NCBI GenBank assembly: GCA_035772405.1
Contig: JAYKKM010000439.1
Span: forward strand, 9,107,001 to 9,171,000
DNA from: Chrysogorgia sp. JL179-B06
Lineage: Eukaryota; Cnidaria; Anthozoa; Scleralcyonacea; Chrysogorgiidae
Direction: 5' to 3'
Length of the DNA: 64,000 nt
Part shown: positions 21,061 to 34,682 of the stretch, piece by piece
Position numbering within the stretch: position 1 is the stretch's first letter
Layout of the letters: every line of letters begins with the position of its first letter
Position numbers and translations under genes: made by a program
Notes under the pieces: generated by a model
What the model was told of the DNA's origin: nothing
Database searches by the model: none
Seen by the model: only the letters and a program-made list of their open reading frames with translations

Positions 21061-21530
21061 CATGAACATTAAAAGGGAGCTGGCTACTTATTGCAGCCAT
21101 TTTGGTGTTGGCTATGTCTTCACCACAGCTCAACGTCTGTCGGTCCAACGAAGTAACGAACAAAAGTACAAGCCATTGGAGGCAAGTGACCACATTGGCA
21201 CGAGCACAACTGAAGTCTGAAACAGCTGATATGCTCATGTTCCTGGCAGAGAACTTGCAAGATATCAGAATGTTTCTTTAAATAACTTCTTAAAATAACT
21301 TTGTTGTAAATAATTGTGTTGTAGATCTATAAAATCTAACATAAATATATCGTATTTAAATTGTTTATGACATAAAAAACTCATGAAGTCTTGCGTGAGT
21401 TGCGTATTTTCTAGCTGTTGTTTGTAAGAGGTAAAACAAATCGGGGTTCAGTTTACCGTAACCTCACCTTAACCTTTTATTTTTCAAAAAACCTTTTATT
21501 TTACAAGTATTTTCCAATGTAAATGCAAAG

Positions 21531-21935
21531 GAATTTTAAGAAAATGTACCCCAGAAATTTTCAGAAAATGTATCTCAGAAATTTTAAGAAAATGAATTCC
21601 AGAAATTTAAAGAAAATGTATCCCAGAAATTTTAAGAAAATGTATTCTAGAAATTTAAACAAAATTTATCCCAGAAATATTAAGAAAATGTGTCCCAGAA
21701 ATTTTAAGAAAATGTATCAACAGAAATTTTAAGAAAATGTACCCCAGAAATTTAAATAAAATGTATCCCAGAAATTTTAAGAAAATGTATCCCAGAAATT
21801 TTAAGAAAATGTACCCCAGAAATTTAAAGAAAATGTATCCCAGAAATTTTAAGAAAATGTATCCCAGAAATTTTAAGAAAATGTTCCCAGAAATTTTAAG
21901 AAAATGTATTCAAGAAATTTAAAAAAATGCATGCT
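21531..21935 (+). repeat. 24-bp minisatellite, ~17 copies
   Basis: Expansion of the same 24-bp unit as 11621-11780. Frames of 60-69 codons reading RNFKKMYP repeats result and should not be annotated as genes. Confidence 0.9.
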
Positions 21936-22674
21936 AGAAATTGCTGGAAATATATACCTTTTAAAGTTTTCGTAAATCAAAATTTTGGTGGACAATACCC
22001 TAAGTCCGCATAGACATATCGCAGCTGAGCCTCGAACTACACCACACTGAATTGCCTCATGCCCATAGATATCCTCCTTGCTATTCGTTTTTCGTAACCA
22101 CTCTGAATGCGCGATCTTCCTCCCGTTATTCCGAACAATAACAAGGAACGGTCATCAATGATTACTAATTTATCACCATAAAAGGCGACATTAGCAATCT
22201 GCTTCCCGCTTAAAAGAAAGCACTACGACTCATCATCGTGGTTGCGAATGTAGTCTTCGTTAGAGAACAAAGACGGGACACATACTATAGAAATGATCCT
22301 AAAAAGTACGGTCTTACTTTCCATTTTCACATGAGAACCTTTAAACTGAATATCATCAAGTCCCGAATGTGGGATAAGGAAATCTGATAGAAACGTTCTC
22401 GAACTCGAACGGATACATATCAAATTATTCAAATTTGATCGCTTTTTATGTTTCGGCAACATCGAATACATTTTTTTAGAAACATATATAAACCTTCATC
22501 GAATTCCGGAACATATGCTCACCAATGAATTGCGCATGTGCATAAGTACACCGGCGTAAAACCATAGTTGCCCAAATGAGTAGTTATCTTATTTTATAAT
22601 TTATATTTAATTCTTTTTTATTTTTATTTTATTTTTATATTTTTATTTCATTCTTCTTTTTTTTTTTTCTCGAC

Positions 22675-23192
22675 ATTTATGAACTCTTTACAAATCCTAG
22701 AAAATAAAGCTGCTAAACTCGCAGTTGCTGCTCTACCATTCTCCTCCTCAGCTGAAGCCTTAAAACAATTAACTGGACACCTCTGAGAATCACACGACAG
22801 AAACATCGCTGTATTTTTATATTTAAATGTATTAACGGTTTAATAGATTTTGACTTTGAACTAATTAGAAATAATAACATTCATAAATATTTTACAAGGA
22901 CCAACAACAACCTACATCACCTAAAGTCAACACAAACTGGGGAAAACAAAAACTGATTTAACACGCATCAATGGATTTTAATAACTTGGACAATAAAACA
23001 AGAAGCACAAACTCGCTAACAATATTTAAAAATAAACTGAAAAACACCAATTTAATTAGCTTCAAAGTGAATGTGAGAGCCATTGTACAGTTTATTATAG
23101 TAATGTAATGTGATGTAATGTAATGTTACGTGACTTAATGTAATGTAATGTTACGCGACTTAATATAATGTTACGTGACTTAATATAATGTA
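22675..23192 (+). mobile_element. LINE 3' end, truncated copy 3
   Basis: ENKAAKLAVAALP to FKNELKK on plus, then TAATG repeats running straight into (TCATTG)n at 23193. The normal GGCTATCCTGAATAAATATT end is missing. Confidence 0.65.
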
Positions 23193-23328
23193 ATGTCATT
23201 GTCATTGTCATTGTCATTGTCATTGTCATTGTCATTGTCATTGTCATTGTCATTGTCATTGTCATGGTCATGGTCATGGTCATGGTCATGGTTATGGTCA
23301 TGGTCATTGTCATTGTCATTGTCATTGG
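23193..23328 (+). repeat. (TCATTG)n hexanucleotide repeat with TCATGG variants
   Basis: About 22 units with a central block of TCATGG. Joined directly to GGATCATCTGG of the inverted-repeat element. Translated as MTMTMT on minus, a low-complexity shadow. Confidence 0.95.
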
Positions 23329-23334
23329 ATCATC

Positions 23335-23640
23335 TGGATCATCTGTTAGTATATATGCAGGTGATAACATAACCTGAACCTTGTTCTTTAGTTTGGTAGT
23401 ATGCATCCACGTGCAAAGTTTCAAGTAATTTCATTGGATAACTTTGAAGATATACACGAATTTTAGAATTACCACAATGTTATTTGCCTAATTTGACGTC
23501 ATCCTGTGCCTCATTAACATATCATATATAACTGAAAAGATCGAGAACGAAAATAGATATCGTAGAACTGTTAGCGCCATTCGTGCCCTTTCAAACATAG
23601 CATTATCATTTTTGGGGTTAGGTGCACTTTAATGTTTACA
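23335..23640. mobile_element. Solo right end of the TTAA element
   Basis: GATCATCTGTTAG through GTGATAACATAACC, CACGTGCAAAG and AACGAAAATAGATATCG to GGTGCACTTTAATG, without the left end or LINE centre. Produced by the fusion to (TCATTG)n. Confidence 0.65.
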
Positions 23641-24594
23641 TTAACCCAAGTTTATTCTTGGCATAAAGTTTAACGACGTGGAAAATATAAATGACTGCGC
23701 CATTTTGATTTTGGCATATATGTCTTTACCAAAGCTAAACATCTGTCGGTGGTCGGTCCAACGAACAAAAATACGAACATGTTTTCAAATCTACATCCAC
23801 TTTCAAATGCACAGGAAACCTTTAATTTTTCGAGCAATTTCCAATGTAAATGCAAAGGAATTTTAAGAATTGCTTTCCAAAATCAAAATTTATACCCACG
23901 AGCTACACCGAAACAAATCAGGACCACCGCTGCGGCCAGCTCATCTCCATAAATATCTTGTCAACCTTCCTATATGAATTAACAATTTTTCCTTTAAAAT
24001 TTAAATATTTACATGTAGTCACACTCGTTAACCACTCTGAATGCGCGATCTTCCTCCCGTTATTCCGAACAATAACAAGGAACGGTCATCAATGATTACT
24101 AATTTATCACCATAAAACTGTAAAAGGCGACATTAGCAATCTGCTTCCCGCTCAAAAGAAAGCACTACGACTCATCATCGTGGTTGCGAATGTAGTCTTC
24201 GTTAGAGAACAAAGACGGGACACATACTATAGAAATGATCCTAAAAAGTACGGTCTTAATTTTCTTTTCACATGAGAACCTTTAAACTGAATATCATCAA
24301 GTCCCGAATGTGGGATAAGGAAATCTAATAGAAACGTTCTTGAACGGATACATATCAAATTATTCAAATTTGATCGCAACACCGAATACATTTTTTTAGA
24401 AACATATATAAACCTTTATCGAATGCCGCCACATATGCTCACCAATGAATTGCGCATATGCATAGGTGCACGGGCGTAAAACCATAAGTTGCCCAAATGA
24501 GTAGTTCTCTTATTTTATAATTTATATTTCATTCTTTTTTATTTATTTTATTTTATTTATTTATTTCATTCTTTTTCATTGTTTTTTCTCGACA

Positions 24595-25103
24595 TTAATG
24601 AACTCTTTACAAATCCTAGAAAATAAAGCTGCTAAACTCGCAATTGCTGCTCTACCACTCTCCTCCTCAACTGAAGCCTTAAAATAATTAACTGGACACC
24701 TCTGAGAATCAGACGACAGAAACATCGCTGTATTTTTATATTTAAATGTATTAACGGTTTAATAGATTTTGACTTTGAACTAATTAGAAATAATAACATT
24801 CATAAATATTTTACAAGGACCAACAACAACCTACATCTACCTAAAGTCAACACAAACTGGGCAAAACAAAAACTCATTTAACACGCATCAATTGATTTTA
24901 ATAACTTGGACAATAAAACAACAAGCACAAACTCGCTAACAATATTTAAAAATGAACTGAATTGAAAAACACCAATTTATTTAGCTTCAAAGTGAATGTG
25001 AGAGCCACATAATATAATAGTAATGTAATGTGATGTAATGTAATGTTACGTTACTTAATGTAATATAATGTAATGTTACGTGACTTAATATAATGTAATG
25101 TAA
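24595..25103 (+). mobile_element. LINE 3' end, truncated copy 4
   Basis: Same fragment as 22675-23192, again cut into (TCATTG)n. Confidence 0.65.
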
Positions 25104-25250
25104 TTGTCATTGTCATTGTCATTGTCATTGTCATTGTCATTGTCATTGTCATTGTCATTGTCATTGTCATTGTCATTGTCATTGTCATTGTCATTGTCAT
25201 TGTCATTGTCATTGTCATTGTCATTGTCATTGTCATTGTCATTGTCATTG
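25104..25250 (+). repeat. (TCATTG)n hexanucleotide repeat, nearly pure
   Basis: About 24 uninterrupted units, fused to GATCATCTGG at 25251. Its purity suggests recent expansion or replication slippage. Confidence 0.95.
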
Positions 25251-26524
25251 GATCATCTGGATCATCTGTTAGTATATATGCAGGTGATAACATAACCTGA
25301 ACCATGTTCTTTAGTTTGGTAGCATGCATCCACGTGCAAAGTTTCAAGAAATTTCATTGGATAACTTTGAAGATATACACGAATTTTAGAATTACTTTCC
25401 TAAATCAAAATTCATACCCACGAACTACACCAAAACAAATCTGGATCCACCGCTGCGGCCAGCTCATCTCCATAAATATCTTGTCAATCCTTGCTATATG
25501 AATTAACAATTTTTCCTTTAAAATTTAAATATTTACATGTAGTCACAATCGTAAATCAAAATTTACGTGGAGGACATACCCTAAATCCGCATAGACATAT
25601 CGCAGCTGAGCCTCGCCCCTCCTTGCTATTCGTTTTTCGTAACCACTCTGAATGCGCGATCTTCCTCCCGTTATTCCGAAGAATAACAAGGAACGGTCAT
25701 CAATGATTACTAATTTATCACCATAAAGGCGACATTAGCAATCTGCTTCCCGCTCAAAAGAAAGCACTACGACTCATCATCGTGGTTGCGAATGTAGTCT
25801 TCGTTAGAGAACAAAGACGGGACACATACTATAGAAATGATCCTAAAAAGTATGGTCTTACTTTCCATTTTCACATGAGAACCTTTAAACTGAATATCAT
25901 CAAGTCCCGAATGTGGGATAAGGAAATCTGATAGAAACGTTCTCGAACTCGAACGGATACATATCAAATTATTCAAATTTGATCGCTTTTATATTTGGGC
26001 AACATCGAATACATTTTTTTAGAAACATATATAAACCTTTATCGAATGCCGGCACATATGCTCACCAATGAATTGCGCATGTGCACAAGTACAGCGGCGT
26101 AAAAACCATAAGTTGCCCAAATGAGTAGTTCTCTAATTTTATAATTAATATTTCATTCTTTTTTATTTTTATTTCATTCTTTACCGGGGAGTAATCAAGG
26201 ATTTCAATCCCTAATCCTCTCCCCACTGGTCAGTGGCGTGACTATAATTATTAGGCAAGCAACATTAATTATGATCAGACACAGTTTGACAACTTTAAAC
26301 TGTTACTGTCCATGACCCCGATTCGACACTTCAATCAGTTTATCAAGGGTGATCGTTGTAAACGTTATGATCCATATTTATACCCTTATGGAACCGATGA
26401 TGACGTTATCGGTTAATAAAATGCAATTAAGGCTTTAGTAGACCGTCATCACGATTCAATGGGGCGTGGATGCTATTAATTGCTAAGCTTCCAGACAAAG
26501 TCTCTGACGGTACCGCGGATTTGG

Positions 26525-27361
26525 AATTGAGGGAAGTACAACCCTTTCATTTTAACAACAGAAGTATTTGGTCATTCGATAGCAGATTTCCTTATGGCAT
26601 TGGGAAAGAAAGCAGGATCAGCCTCGATGAACAATTTTGGAAGATCAACATTGGACTTGAGGAATTTGTTAAAATCTCTAACAATTTTAAGGACATCATC
26701 TGGACCAACTTTTTCGAATCGAATTTCCCGAGGCCATGTAAGCGTGGGTCGACGACATTCCGTCTGGAAAGGCTGCAGATAGACTTTCATTTCTTCAGGT
26801 TCCAACTGTGTATGCTATTCGACGGTAGCATTGTTTCTACGAAAAAATTATTTTTCAAAGCTATATCTTCACCACCGTCCGATTTTATCCAGTTTCTCAT
26901 ATCGACGTCAATCTATGGACAGTCCTCCCATGTTGGGTATCCACAACGCTTTCCATATGCACCAGTGCCTTGATGTCCCATTTATGCACCATTCAAGTAA
27001 TACCAGTGAAATGCCAACGCTGACCCCCAATCGTGGCACACAATTCACCACTTTCTCTGGTAGATCTATCAACATTAACCAAACAGGGAATAGTTGCAAT
27101 GGTGTACGAACCTGTAAGACTTGTCACCGATTTGCCTGATTCGCCCATTTCAATCAGATCGAGCGCAAGGCAGCGTGCCTGTGCTTGCACATGAGGAATA
27201 ATATTCCGGATAAGAGGATGTTGCATATCCATGCAAAAATCTAGCGTCTCGTTCGAATTATTTTCTGAATCGAAGTAACTCATGTAGGAATCGAGAACTT
27301 TTATTTTCTTGCATCGTTCGAACCACTGCGGTCCCGTAATCACATTTCGCTTCGGGTTCAT
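26525..27361 (-). pseudogene. Luciferase/haloalkane-dehalogenase-like pseudogene, copy 3 (collinear)
   Basis: The full gene length lies collinear on minus without introns. From 27361: NVITGPQWFERCKK, VLDSYMSYFDSE, a frame-shifted FLHGYATSSY, IRNIIPHVQAQARCLALDL, GESGKS. Then, across frames, WLMLIDLPEKVV, HDWGSALAFHW, KALVHMESVVD and DIALKNNFFVETMLPS. Finally LEPEEMKVYLQPF, RRPTLTWPREI, DLPKLFIEADP and, after a TGA, KGLYFP. The nucleophile Asp (HDWG) and acid Glu (MESVVD) codons persist; the catalytic His is Tyr. At least five frame changes. Length (~280 codons) fits the ~310-aa family. Confidence 0.88.
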
Positions 27362-27518
27362 GTGCACATGATTAGTTTACCCAAAATGGAAGTATACCTT
27401 TGTTGTACTTGGCATTCTTTTAGAGATATAAGATTGATATCTGTTGGAATGCAAGCATATACGTTAAAGCTAAGAGTTGGCTGGTTTATATCAGAATTTG
27501 TTCATATCAGAAGTTTAA

Positions 27519-29135
27519 AGTGCACCTAACACCAAAAGTGATAATGCTATGTTTGAAAGGGCACTTAAAATGATGAAGATTGGATGGCGCTAACAGTTCT
27601 CGGATATCTATTTTCGTTTTTGAGGTATTCAGTTGTATGTCATGGTATGTTAATGAGGCAGAGGTGACGTCAAAGCAGGCAAACAACATTATGGCAATTC
27701 TAAAATTTGTGTATATCTAATTCAAAGTTATCTAACGAAATTTCGTGAAACTTTGCGCGTGGATACATGCTACCAAACTAAAGAACATGGTTAAAGTTAT
27801 TTTGTCACCATAGTAACAGATTAACTTCCAAACCTCTCCGTTCCAATACAGAAGTTTTCATTTGCTGCCAGCGCAAGTAACGTCCTCGATTTCAAACTTG
27901 GGTATTGCATTGTAAAAGTTATTGAAAAAGTTATTGAAAACTGCCAACCTGAACATGTGCTGCACATGAGAGAAAACAAATTATTTTGTCTTAGAAACTA
28001 GGAGGTCTGGAAACTAATGTATTGATACAAAGCAAGGATGCAAAATAATTAATACAAGTTAAAAATAAAAAACAAACAAAAAATGGAGCAGTCTTGAACA
28101 TGGTTGAAGGTATGGTCAACCGGACATATGTCCCATGTGAAGACCAACTTGACAAAACATTACGGAATAGACAAAAATTAAAGACAAGGACTAATACACT
28201 AGTTACATATCATGGGACAGATTAAGAACAGCAGCTTAAATTATAAGAACTGCACTTAGAGCAGTACATTTTCCAAGTGCGCATTCTGTTTTACATCGAA
28301 AGAAGAGTCTAATTGAGAAGAGTAGTATATATAAAGTTGGTGCTTAAAAAGAGAAAACAGGACGTACTATTACGGATGATCGGAGATAGATTGTTCGAGA
28401 GAAAGACAATTCGATTAAAAAAGGCGTTCCTAAAAAGAGAAGTCCTGCAAGGATTGGCTTGAAGCAAATTGTCCTTGCTAGAACGGGTGCGAGACGAGAG
28501 GTGAGAAGAAAAGGTAACAAAAGAGGAGATGTCTGGATCGTAGAGGCCTTGTCTACATACAAGGCCTTGTCTAAATACTTTATTTCAAGCCAGTACGATA
28601 TAGGTAATAAGTTGAGCTTCTTGAGACGCTCAGGATAAGACAACTCGTAGTCTTTAAGTATAAATTTGGTAGCTTGTCTTTGAACACCCTTTGATTAGAA
28701 ACACTCTTGATTGGTTCGTTGTTGGGTTGAATTTGCGAGATACTCTGAGCAGGAGCGTCTTTGACAGATTAAATTTCAGTTGCTAAGACAGCGACCAGTT
28801 GCACATAGAGTCGAGATCAAGCTGGAGCATATGGATCATCTGGATCATCTATTAGTATATATGCAGGTGATAACATAACCTGAATCATGTTCTTTAGTTT
28901 GGTAGTATGCATCCACGTGCAAAGTTTCAAGTAATTTCATTGGATAACTTTGAAGATATACACGAATTTTAGAATTACCAACAATGTTATTTTCCTAATT
29001 TGACGTCCATCCTGTGCTCATTAACATATCATATATAACTGAAAAGATCGAGAACGAAAATAGATATCGTAGAACTGTTGGCGCAATACGTGCCCTTTCA
29101 AACATAGCATTATCATTTTTGTGGTTAGGTGCACT
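27519..29135. mobile_element. TTAA-flanked inverted-end element, copy 3
   Basis: TTAA at 27515-27518 and 29136-29139 with AGTGCACCT inverted ends. The LINE centre is shorter than in copies 1-2. Confidence 0.65.
28230..28850 (-). mobile_element. LINE RT C-terminal fragment, copy 3
   Basis: Minus frame SYPERLKKLNLLPISYWLEIK (28643 on) is typical of the post-RT region of CR1-like LINEs, followed by the C-terminal FKHQLYIYYSSQLDSSF region. RT sequence between SNQR and the SYPERL region is deleted relative to copy 2. Confidence 0.75.
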
Positions 29136-30099
29136 TTAATTATTACATTAACCCAAATTTATTCTTGGCATAAAAGTTTAACGACGTGGAAAATATAAAT
29201 GACTGCACCATTTTGATTTTGGCATATATGTCTTTACCAAAGCTCAACATCTGTCGGTGGTCGGTCCAACGAACAAAAATACGAACATGTTTTCAAATCT
29301 AAATACACTTTCAAATGCACAGAAAACCTATAATTTTTCGAGTATTTTCCAATGTAAATGCAAAGGAATTTTAAGAAAAGCTTTCCTAAATCAAAATTCA
29401 TACCCACGAACTACACCAAAATAAATCTGGACCACCGCTGCGGCCAGCTCATCTCCATAAATATCTTGTCAACCTTGCTATATGAATTAACGATTTTGCC
29501 TTTAAAATTTAAATAATTACATGTAGTCACACTCTGACTCGTTAACCACTCTGAATGCGCGATCTTCCTCCCGTTATTCCGAAGAATAACAAGGAACGGT
29601 CATCAATGATTACTAATTTATCACCATAAAGGCGACATTAGCAATCTGCTTCCCGCTCAAAAGAAAGCACTACGACTCATCATCGTGGTTGCGAATGTAG
29701 TCTTCGTTAGAGAACAAAGACGGGACACATACTATAGAAATGATCCTAAAAAGTACGGTCTTACTTCCCATTTTCGCATGAGAACCTTTAAACTGAATAT
29801 CATCAAGTCCCGAATGTGGGATAAGGAAATCTGATAGAAACATTCTTGAACGGATACATATCAAATTATTCAAATTTGATCGCAACACCGAATACATTTT
29901 TTTAGAAACATATATAAACCTTTATCGAATGCCGCCACATATGCTCACCAATGAATTGCTCATATGCATAGGTGCACGTGCGTAAAACCATAGGTTGCCC
30001 AAATGAGTAGTTCTCTTATTTTATAATTTATATTTCATTCTTTTTTATTTATGTTTTTATTTTTATTTTTATTTCATTCTTTTTCATTGTTTTTTCTCG

Positions 30100-30629
30100 A
30101 CATTAATTATGAACTCTTTACAAATCCTAGAAAATAAAGCTGCTAAACTCGCACTTGCTGCTCTACCACTCTCCTCCTCAACTGAAGCCTTAAAATAATT
30201 AACTGGACACCTCTGAGAATCAGACGACAGAAACATCGCTGTATTTTTATATTTAAATGTATTAACGGTTTAATAGATTTTGACTTTGAACTAATTAGAA
30301 ATAATAACATTCATAAATATTTTACAAGGACCAACAACAACCTACATCACCTAAAGTCAACACAAACTGGGAAAAACAAAAACTGATTTAACACGCATCA
30401 ATTGATTTTAATAACTTGGACAATAAAACAAGAAGCACAAACTCGCTAACAATATTTAAAAATGAACTGAATTGAAAAACACCAATTTATTAAGCTTCAA
30501 AGTGAATGTGAGAGCCACATAATATAATAGTAATGTAATGTGATGTAATGTAATGTTACGTTACTTAATGTAATATAATGTAATGTTACGTGACTTAATA
30601 TAATGTTACGTGACTTAATATAATGTAAT
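30100..30629 (+). mobile_element. LINE 3' end, truncated copy 5
   Basis: As 22675-23192, ending in (TCATTG)n. Confidence 0.65.
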
Positions 30630-30750
30630 GTCATTGTCATTGTCATTGTCATTGTCATTGTCATTGTCATTGTCATTGTCATTGTCATTGTCATTGTCAT
30701 TGTCATTGTCATTGTCATTGTCATTGTCATTGTCATTGTCATTGTCATTG
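30630..30750 (+). repeat. (TCATTG)n hexanucleotide repeat
   Basis: About 20 pure units, fused to GATCATCTGG. The third instance of the same junction. Confidence 0.95.
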
Positions 30751-32049
30751 GATCATCTGGATCATCTGTTAGTATATATGCAGGTGATAACATAACCTGA
30801 ACCATGTTCTTTAGTTTGGTAGCATGCATCCACGTGCAAAGTTTCAAGAAATTTCATTGGATAACTTTGAAGATATATACGAATTTTAGAATTACTTTCC
30901 TAAATCAAAATTCATACCCACGAATTACACCAAAACAAATCTGGATCCACCGCTGCGGCCAGCTCATCTCCATAAATATCTTGTCAATCCTTGCTATATG
31001 AATTAACAATTTTTCCTTTAAAATTTAAATATTTACATGTAGTCACAATCGTAAATCAAAATTTTCGTGGAGGACATACCCTAAGTCGCAGCTGAGCCTC
31101 GAACTACACCACACTGAATTGCCCCCTGCTCATCCCCATAGATATCCTCCTTGCTATTCGTTTTTCGTAACCACTCTGAATGCGCGATCTTCCTCCCGTT
31201 ATTCCGAAGAATAACAAGGAACGGTCATCAATGATTACTAATTTATCACCATAAAGGCGACATTAGCAATCTGCTTCCCGCTCAAAAGAAAGCACTACGA
31301 CTCATCATCGTGGTTGCGAATGTAGTCTTCGTTAGAGAACAAAGACGGGACACATACTATAGAAATGATCCTAAAAAGTACGGTCTTACTTTCCATTTTC
31401 ACATGAGAACCTTTAAACTGAATATCATCAAGTCCCGAATGTGGGATAAGGAAATCTGATAGAAACGTTCTCGAACTCGAACGGATACATATCAAATTAT
31501 TCAAATTTGATCGCTTTTATATTTGGGCAACATCGAATACATTTTTTTAGAAACATATATAAACCTTTATCGAATGCCGGCACATATGCTCACCAATGAA
31601 TTGCGCATGTGCACAAGTACAGCGGCGTAAAACCATAAGTTGCCCAAATGAGTAGTTCTCTAATTTTATAATTAATATTTCATTCTTTTTTATTTTTTAT
31701 TTCATTCTTTACCGGGGAGTAATCAAGGATTTCAATCCCTAATCCTCTCCCCACTGGTCAGTGGCGTGACTATAATTATTAGGCAAGCAACATTAATTAT
31801 GATCAGACACAGTTTGACAACTTTAAACTGTTACTGTCCATGACCCCGATTCGACACTTCAATCAGTTTATCAAGGGTGATCGTTGTAACGTTATGATCC
31901 ATATTTATACCCTTATGGAACCGATGATGACGTTATCGGTTAATAAAATGCAAATAAGGCTTTAGTAGACCGTCATCACGATTCAATGGGGCGTGGATGC
32001 TATTAATTGCTAAGCTTCCAGACAAAGTCTCTGACGGTACCGCGGATTT

Positions 32050-32891
32050 GGAATTGAGGGAAGTACAACCCTTTCATTTTAACAACAGAAGTATTTGGTC
32101 ATTCGATAGCAGATTTCCTTATGGCATTGGGAAAGAAAGCAGGATCAGCCTCGATGAACAATTTTGGAAGATCAACATTGGACTTGAGGAATTTGTTAAA
32201 ATCTCTAACAATTTTAAGGACATCATCTGGACCAACTTTTTCGAATCGAATTTCCCGAGGCCATGTAAGCGTGGGTCGACGACATTCCGTCTGGAAAGGC
32301 TGCAGATAGACTTTAATTTCTTCAGGTTCCAACTGTGTATGCTATTCGACGGTAGCATTGTTTCTACGAAAAAAATTATTTTTCAAAGCTATATCTTCAC
32401 CACCGTCCGATTTTATCCAGTTTCTCATATCGGCGTCAATCTATGGACAGTCCTCCCATGTTGGGTATCCACAACGCTTTCCATATGCACCAGTGCCTTG
32501 ATGTCCCATTTATGCACCATTCAAGTAATACCAGTGAAATGCCAACGCTGACCCCCAATCGTGGCACACAATTCACCACCTTCTCTGGTAGATCTATCAA
32601 CATTAACCAAACAGGGAAGTAGTTGCAATGGTGTACGAACCTGTAAGACTTGTCACCGATTTGCCTGATTCGCCCATTTCAATCAGATCGAGCGCAAGGC
32701 AGCGTGCCTGTGCTTGCACATGAGGAATAATATTCCGGGATAAGAGGATGTTGCATATCCATGCAAAAATCTAGCGTCTCGTTCGAATTATTTTCTGAAT
32801 CGAAGTAACTCATGTAGGAATCGAGAACTTTTATTTTCTTGCATCGTTCGAACCACTGCGGTCCCGTAATCACATTTCGCTTCGGGTTCAT
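32050..32891 (-). pseudogene. Luciferase/haloalkane-dehalogenase-like pseudogene, copy 4 (collinear)
   Basis: 5,527 bp from copy 3 and almost identical to it, with the same disabled sites (TGA after SAIE, KGLYFP, shifted HG segment). An extra G near 32740 changes the frame after MQHPLI, and one A is gained in an A run near 32372. Confidence 0.88.
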
Positions 32892-33048
32892 GTGCACATG
32901 ATTAGTTTACCAAAAATGGAAGTATACCTTTGTTGTACTTGGCATTCTTTTAGAGATATAAGATTGATATCTGTTGGAATGCAAGCATATACGTTAAAGC
33001 TAAGAGTTGGCTGGTTTATATCAGAATTTGTTCATATCAGAAGTTTAA

Positions 33049-34682
33049 AGTGCACCTAACACCAAAAGTGATAATGCTATGTTTGAAAGGGCACTTAAAA
33101 TGATGAAGATTGGATGGCGCTAACAGTTCTCGGATATCTATTTTCGTTTTTGAGGTATTCAGTTGTATGTCATAGTATGTTAATGAGGCAGAGGTGACGT
33201 CAAAGCAGGCAAACAACATTATGGCAATTCTAAAATTTGTGTATATCTAATTCAAAGTTATCTAACGAAATTTCGTGAAACTTTGCACGTGAATACATAC
33301 TACCAAACTAAAGAACATGGTTCAAGTTATTTTGTCACCATAGTAACAGATTAACTTCCAAACCTCTCCGTTCCAATACAGAAGTTTTCATTTGCTGCCA
33401 GCGCAAGTAACGTCCTCGATTTCAAACTTGGGTATTGCATTGTAAAAGTTATTGAAAACGTTATTGAAAACTGCCAACCTGAACATGTGCTGCACATGAG
33501 AGAAAACAAATTATTTTGTCTTAGAAACTAGGAGGTCTGGAAACTAATCTATTGATACAAAGCAAGGATGCAAAATAATTAATACAAGTTAAAAATAAAA
33601 AACAAACAAAAAATGGAGCAGTCTTGAACATGGTTGAAGGTATGGTCAACCGGACATATGTCCCATGTGAAGACCAACTTGACAAAACATACGGAATAGA
33701 CAAAAATTAAAGACAAGGACTAATACACTAGTTACATATCATGGGACAGATTAAGAACAGCAGCTTAAATTATAAGAACTGCACTTAGAGCAGTACATTT
33801 TCCAAGTGCGCATTCTGTTTACATCGAAAGAAGAGTCTAATTGAGAAGAGTAGTATATATAAAGTTGGTGCTTAAAAGAGAAAACAGGACGTACTATTAC
33901 GGATGATCGGAGATAGATTGTTCGAGAGAAAGACAATTCGATTAAAAAAGGAGTTCCTAAAAAGAGAAGTCCTGCAAGGATTGGCTTGAAGCAAATTGTC
34001 CTTGCTAGAACGGGTGCGAGACGAGAGGAGAGAAGAAAAGGTAACAAAAGAGGAGATGTCTGGATCGTAGAGGCCTTGTCTACATACAAGCCTTGTCTAA
34101 AATACTTTATTTCAAGCCAGTACGATATAGGTAATAAGTTGAGCTTCTTGAGACGCTCAGGATAAGACAACTCGTAGTCTTTAAGTATAAATTTGGTAGC
34201 TTGTCTTTGAACACCCTTTGATTAGAAACACTCTTGATTGGTTCGTTGTTGAGGTAATAGGAATGTGTTGGAGGGTTGAATTTGCGAGATACTCTGAGCA
34301 GGAGCGTCTTTGACAGATTAAATTTCAGTTGCCAAGACAGCGACCAGTTGCACATAGAGTCGAGATCAAGCTGGAGCATATGGATCATCTGGATCATCTA
34401 TTAGTATATATGCAGGTGATAACATAACCTGAATCATGTTCTTTAGTTTGGTAGTATGCATCCACGTGCAAAGTTTCAAGTAATTTCATTGGATAACTTT
34501 GAAGATATACACGAATTTTAGAATTACCACAATGTTATTTTCCTAATTTGACGTCATCCTGTGCTCATTAACATATCATATATAACTGAAAAGATCGAGA
34601 ACGAAAATAGATATTGTAGAACTGTTGGCGCAATACGTGCCCTTTCAAACATAGCATTATCATTTTTGTGGTTAGGTGCACT
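33049..34682. mobile_element. TTAA-flanked inverted-end element, copy 4
   Basis: TTAA at 33045-33048 and 34683-34686. As copy 3. Confidence 0.65.
33751..34400 (-). mobile_element. LINE RT C-terminal fragment, copy 4
   Basis: Minus frames LQLDLDSMCNWSLSWQLKFN, YYLNNEPIKSVSNQR (34397-34200) then SYPERLKKLNLLPISYWLEIK and the C-terminus (34170-33757). It joins RT domain and C-terminus with an internal deletion. Confidence 0.8.

Noticed and set aside
25104..25295. SLSLSL / MTMTMT open frames
   Set aside because: Translations of the (TCATTG)n microsatellite in both strands; no coding evidence.
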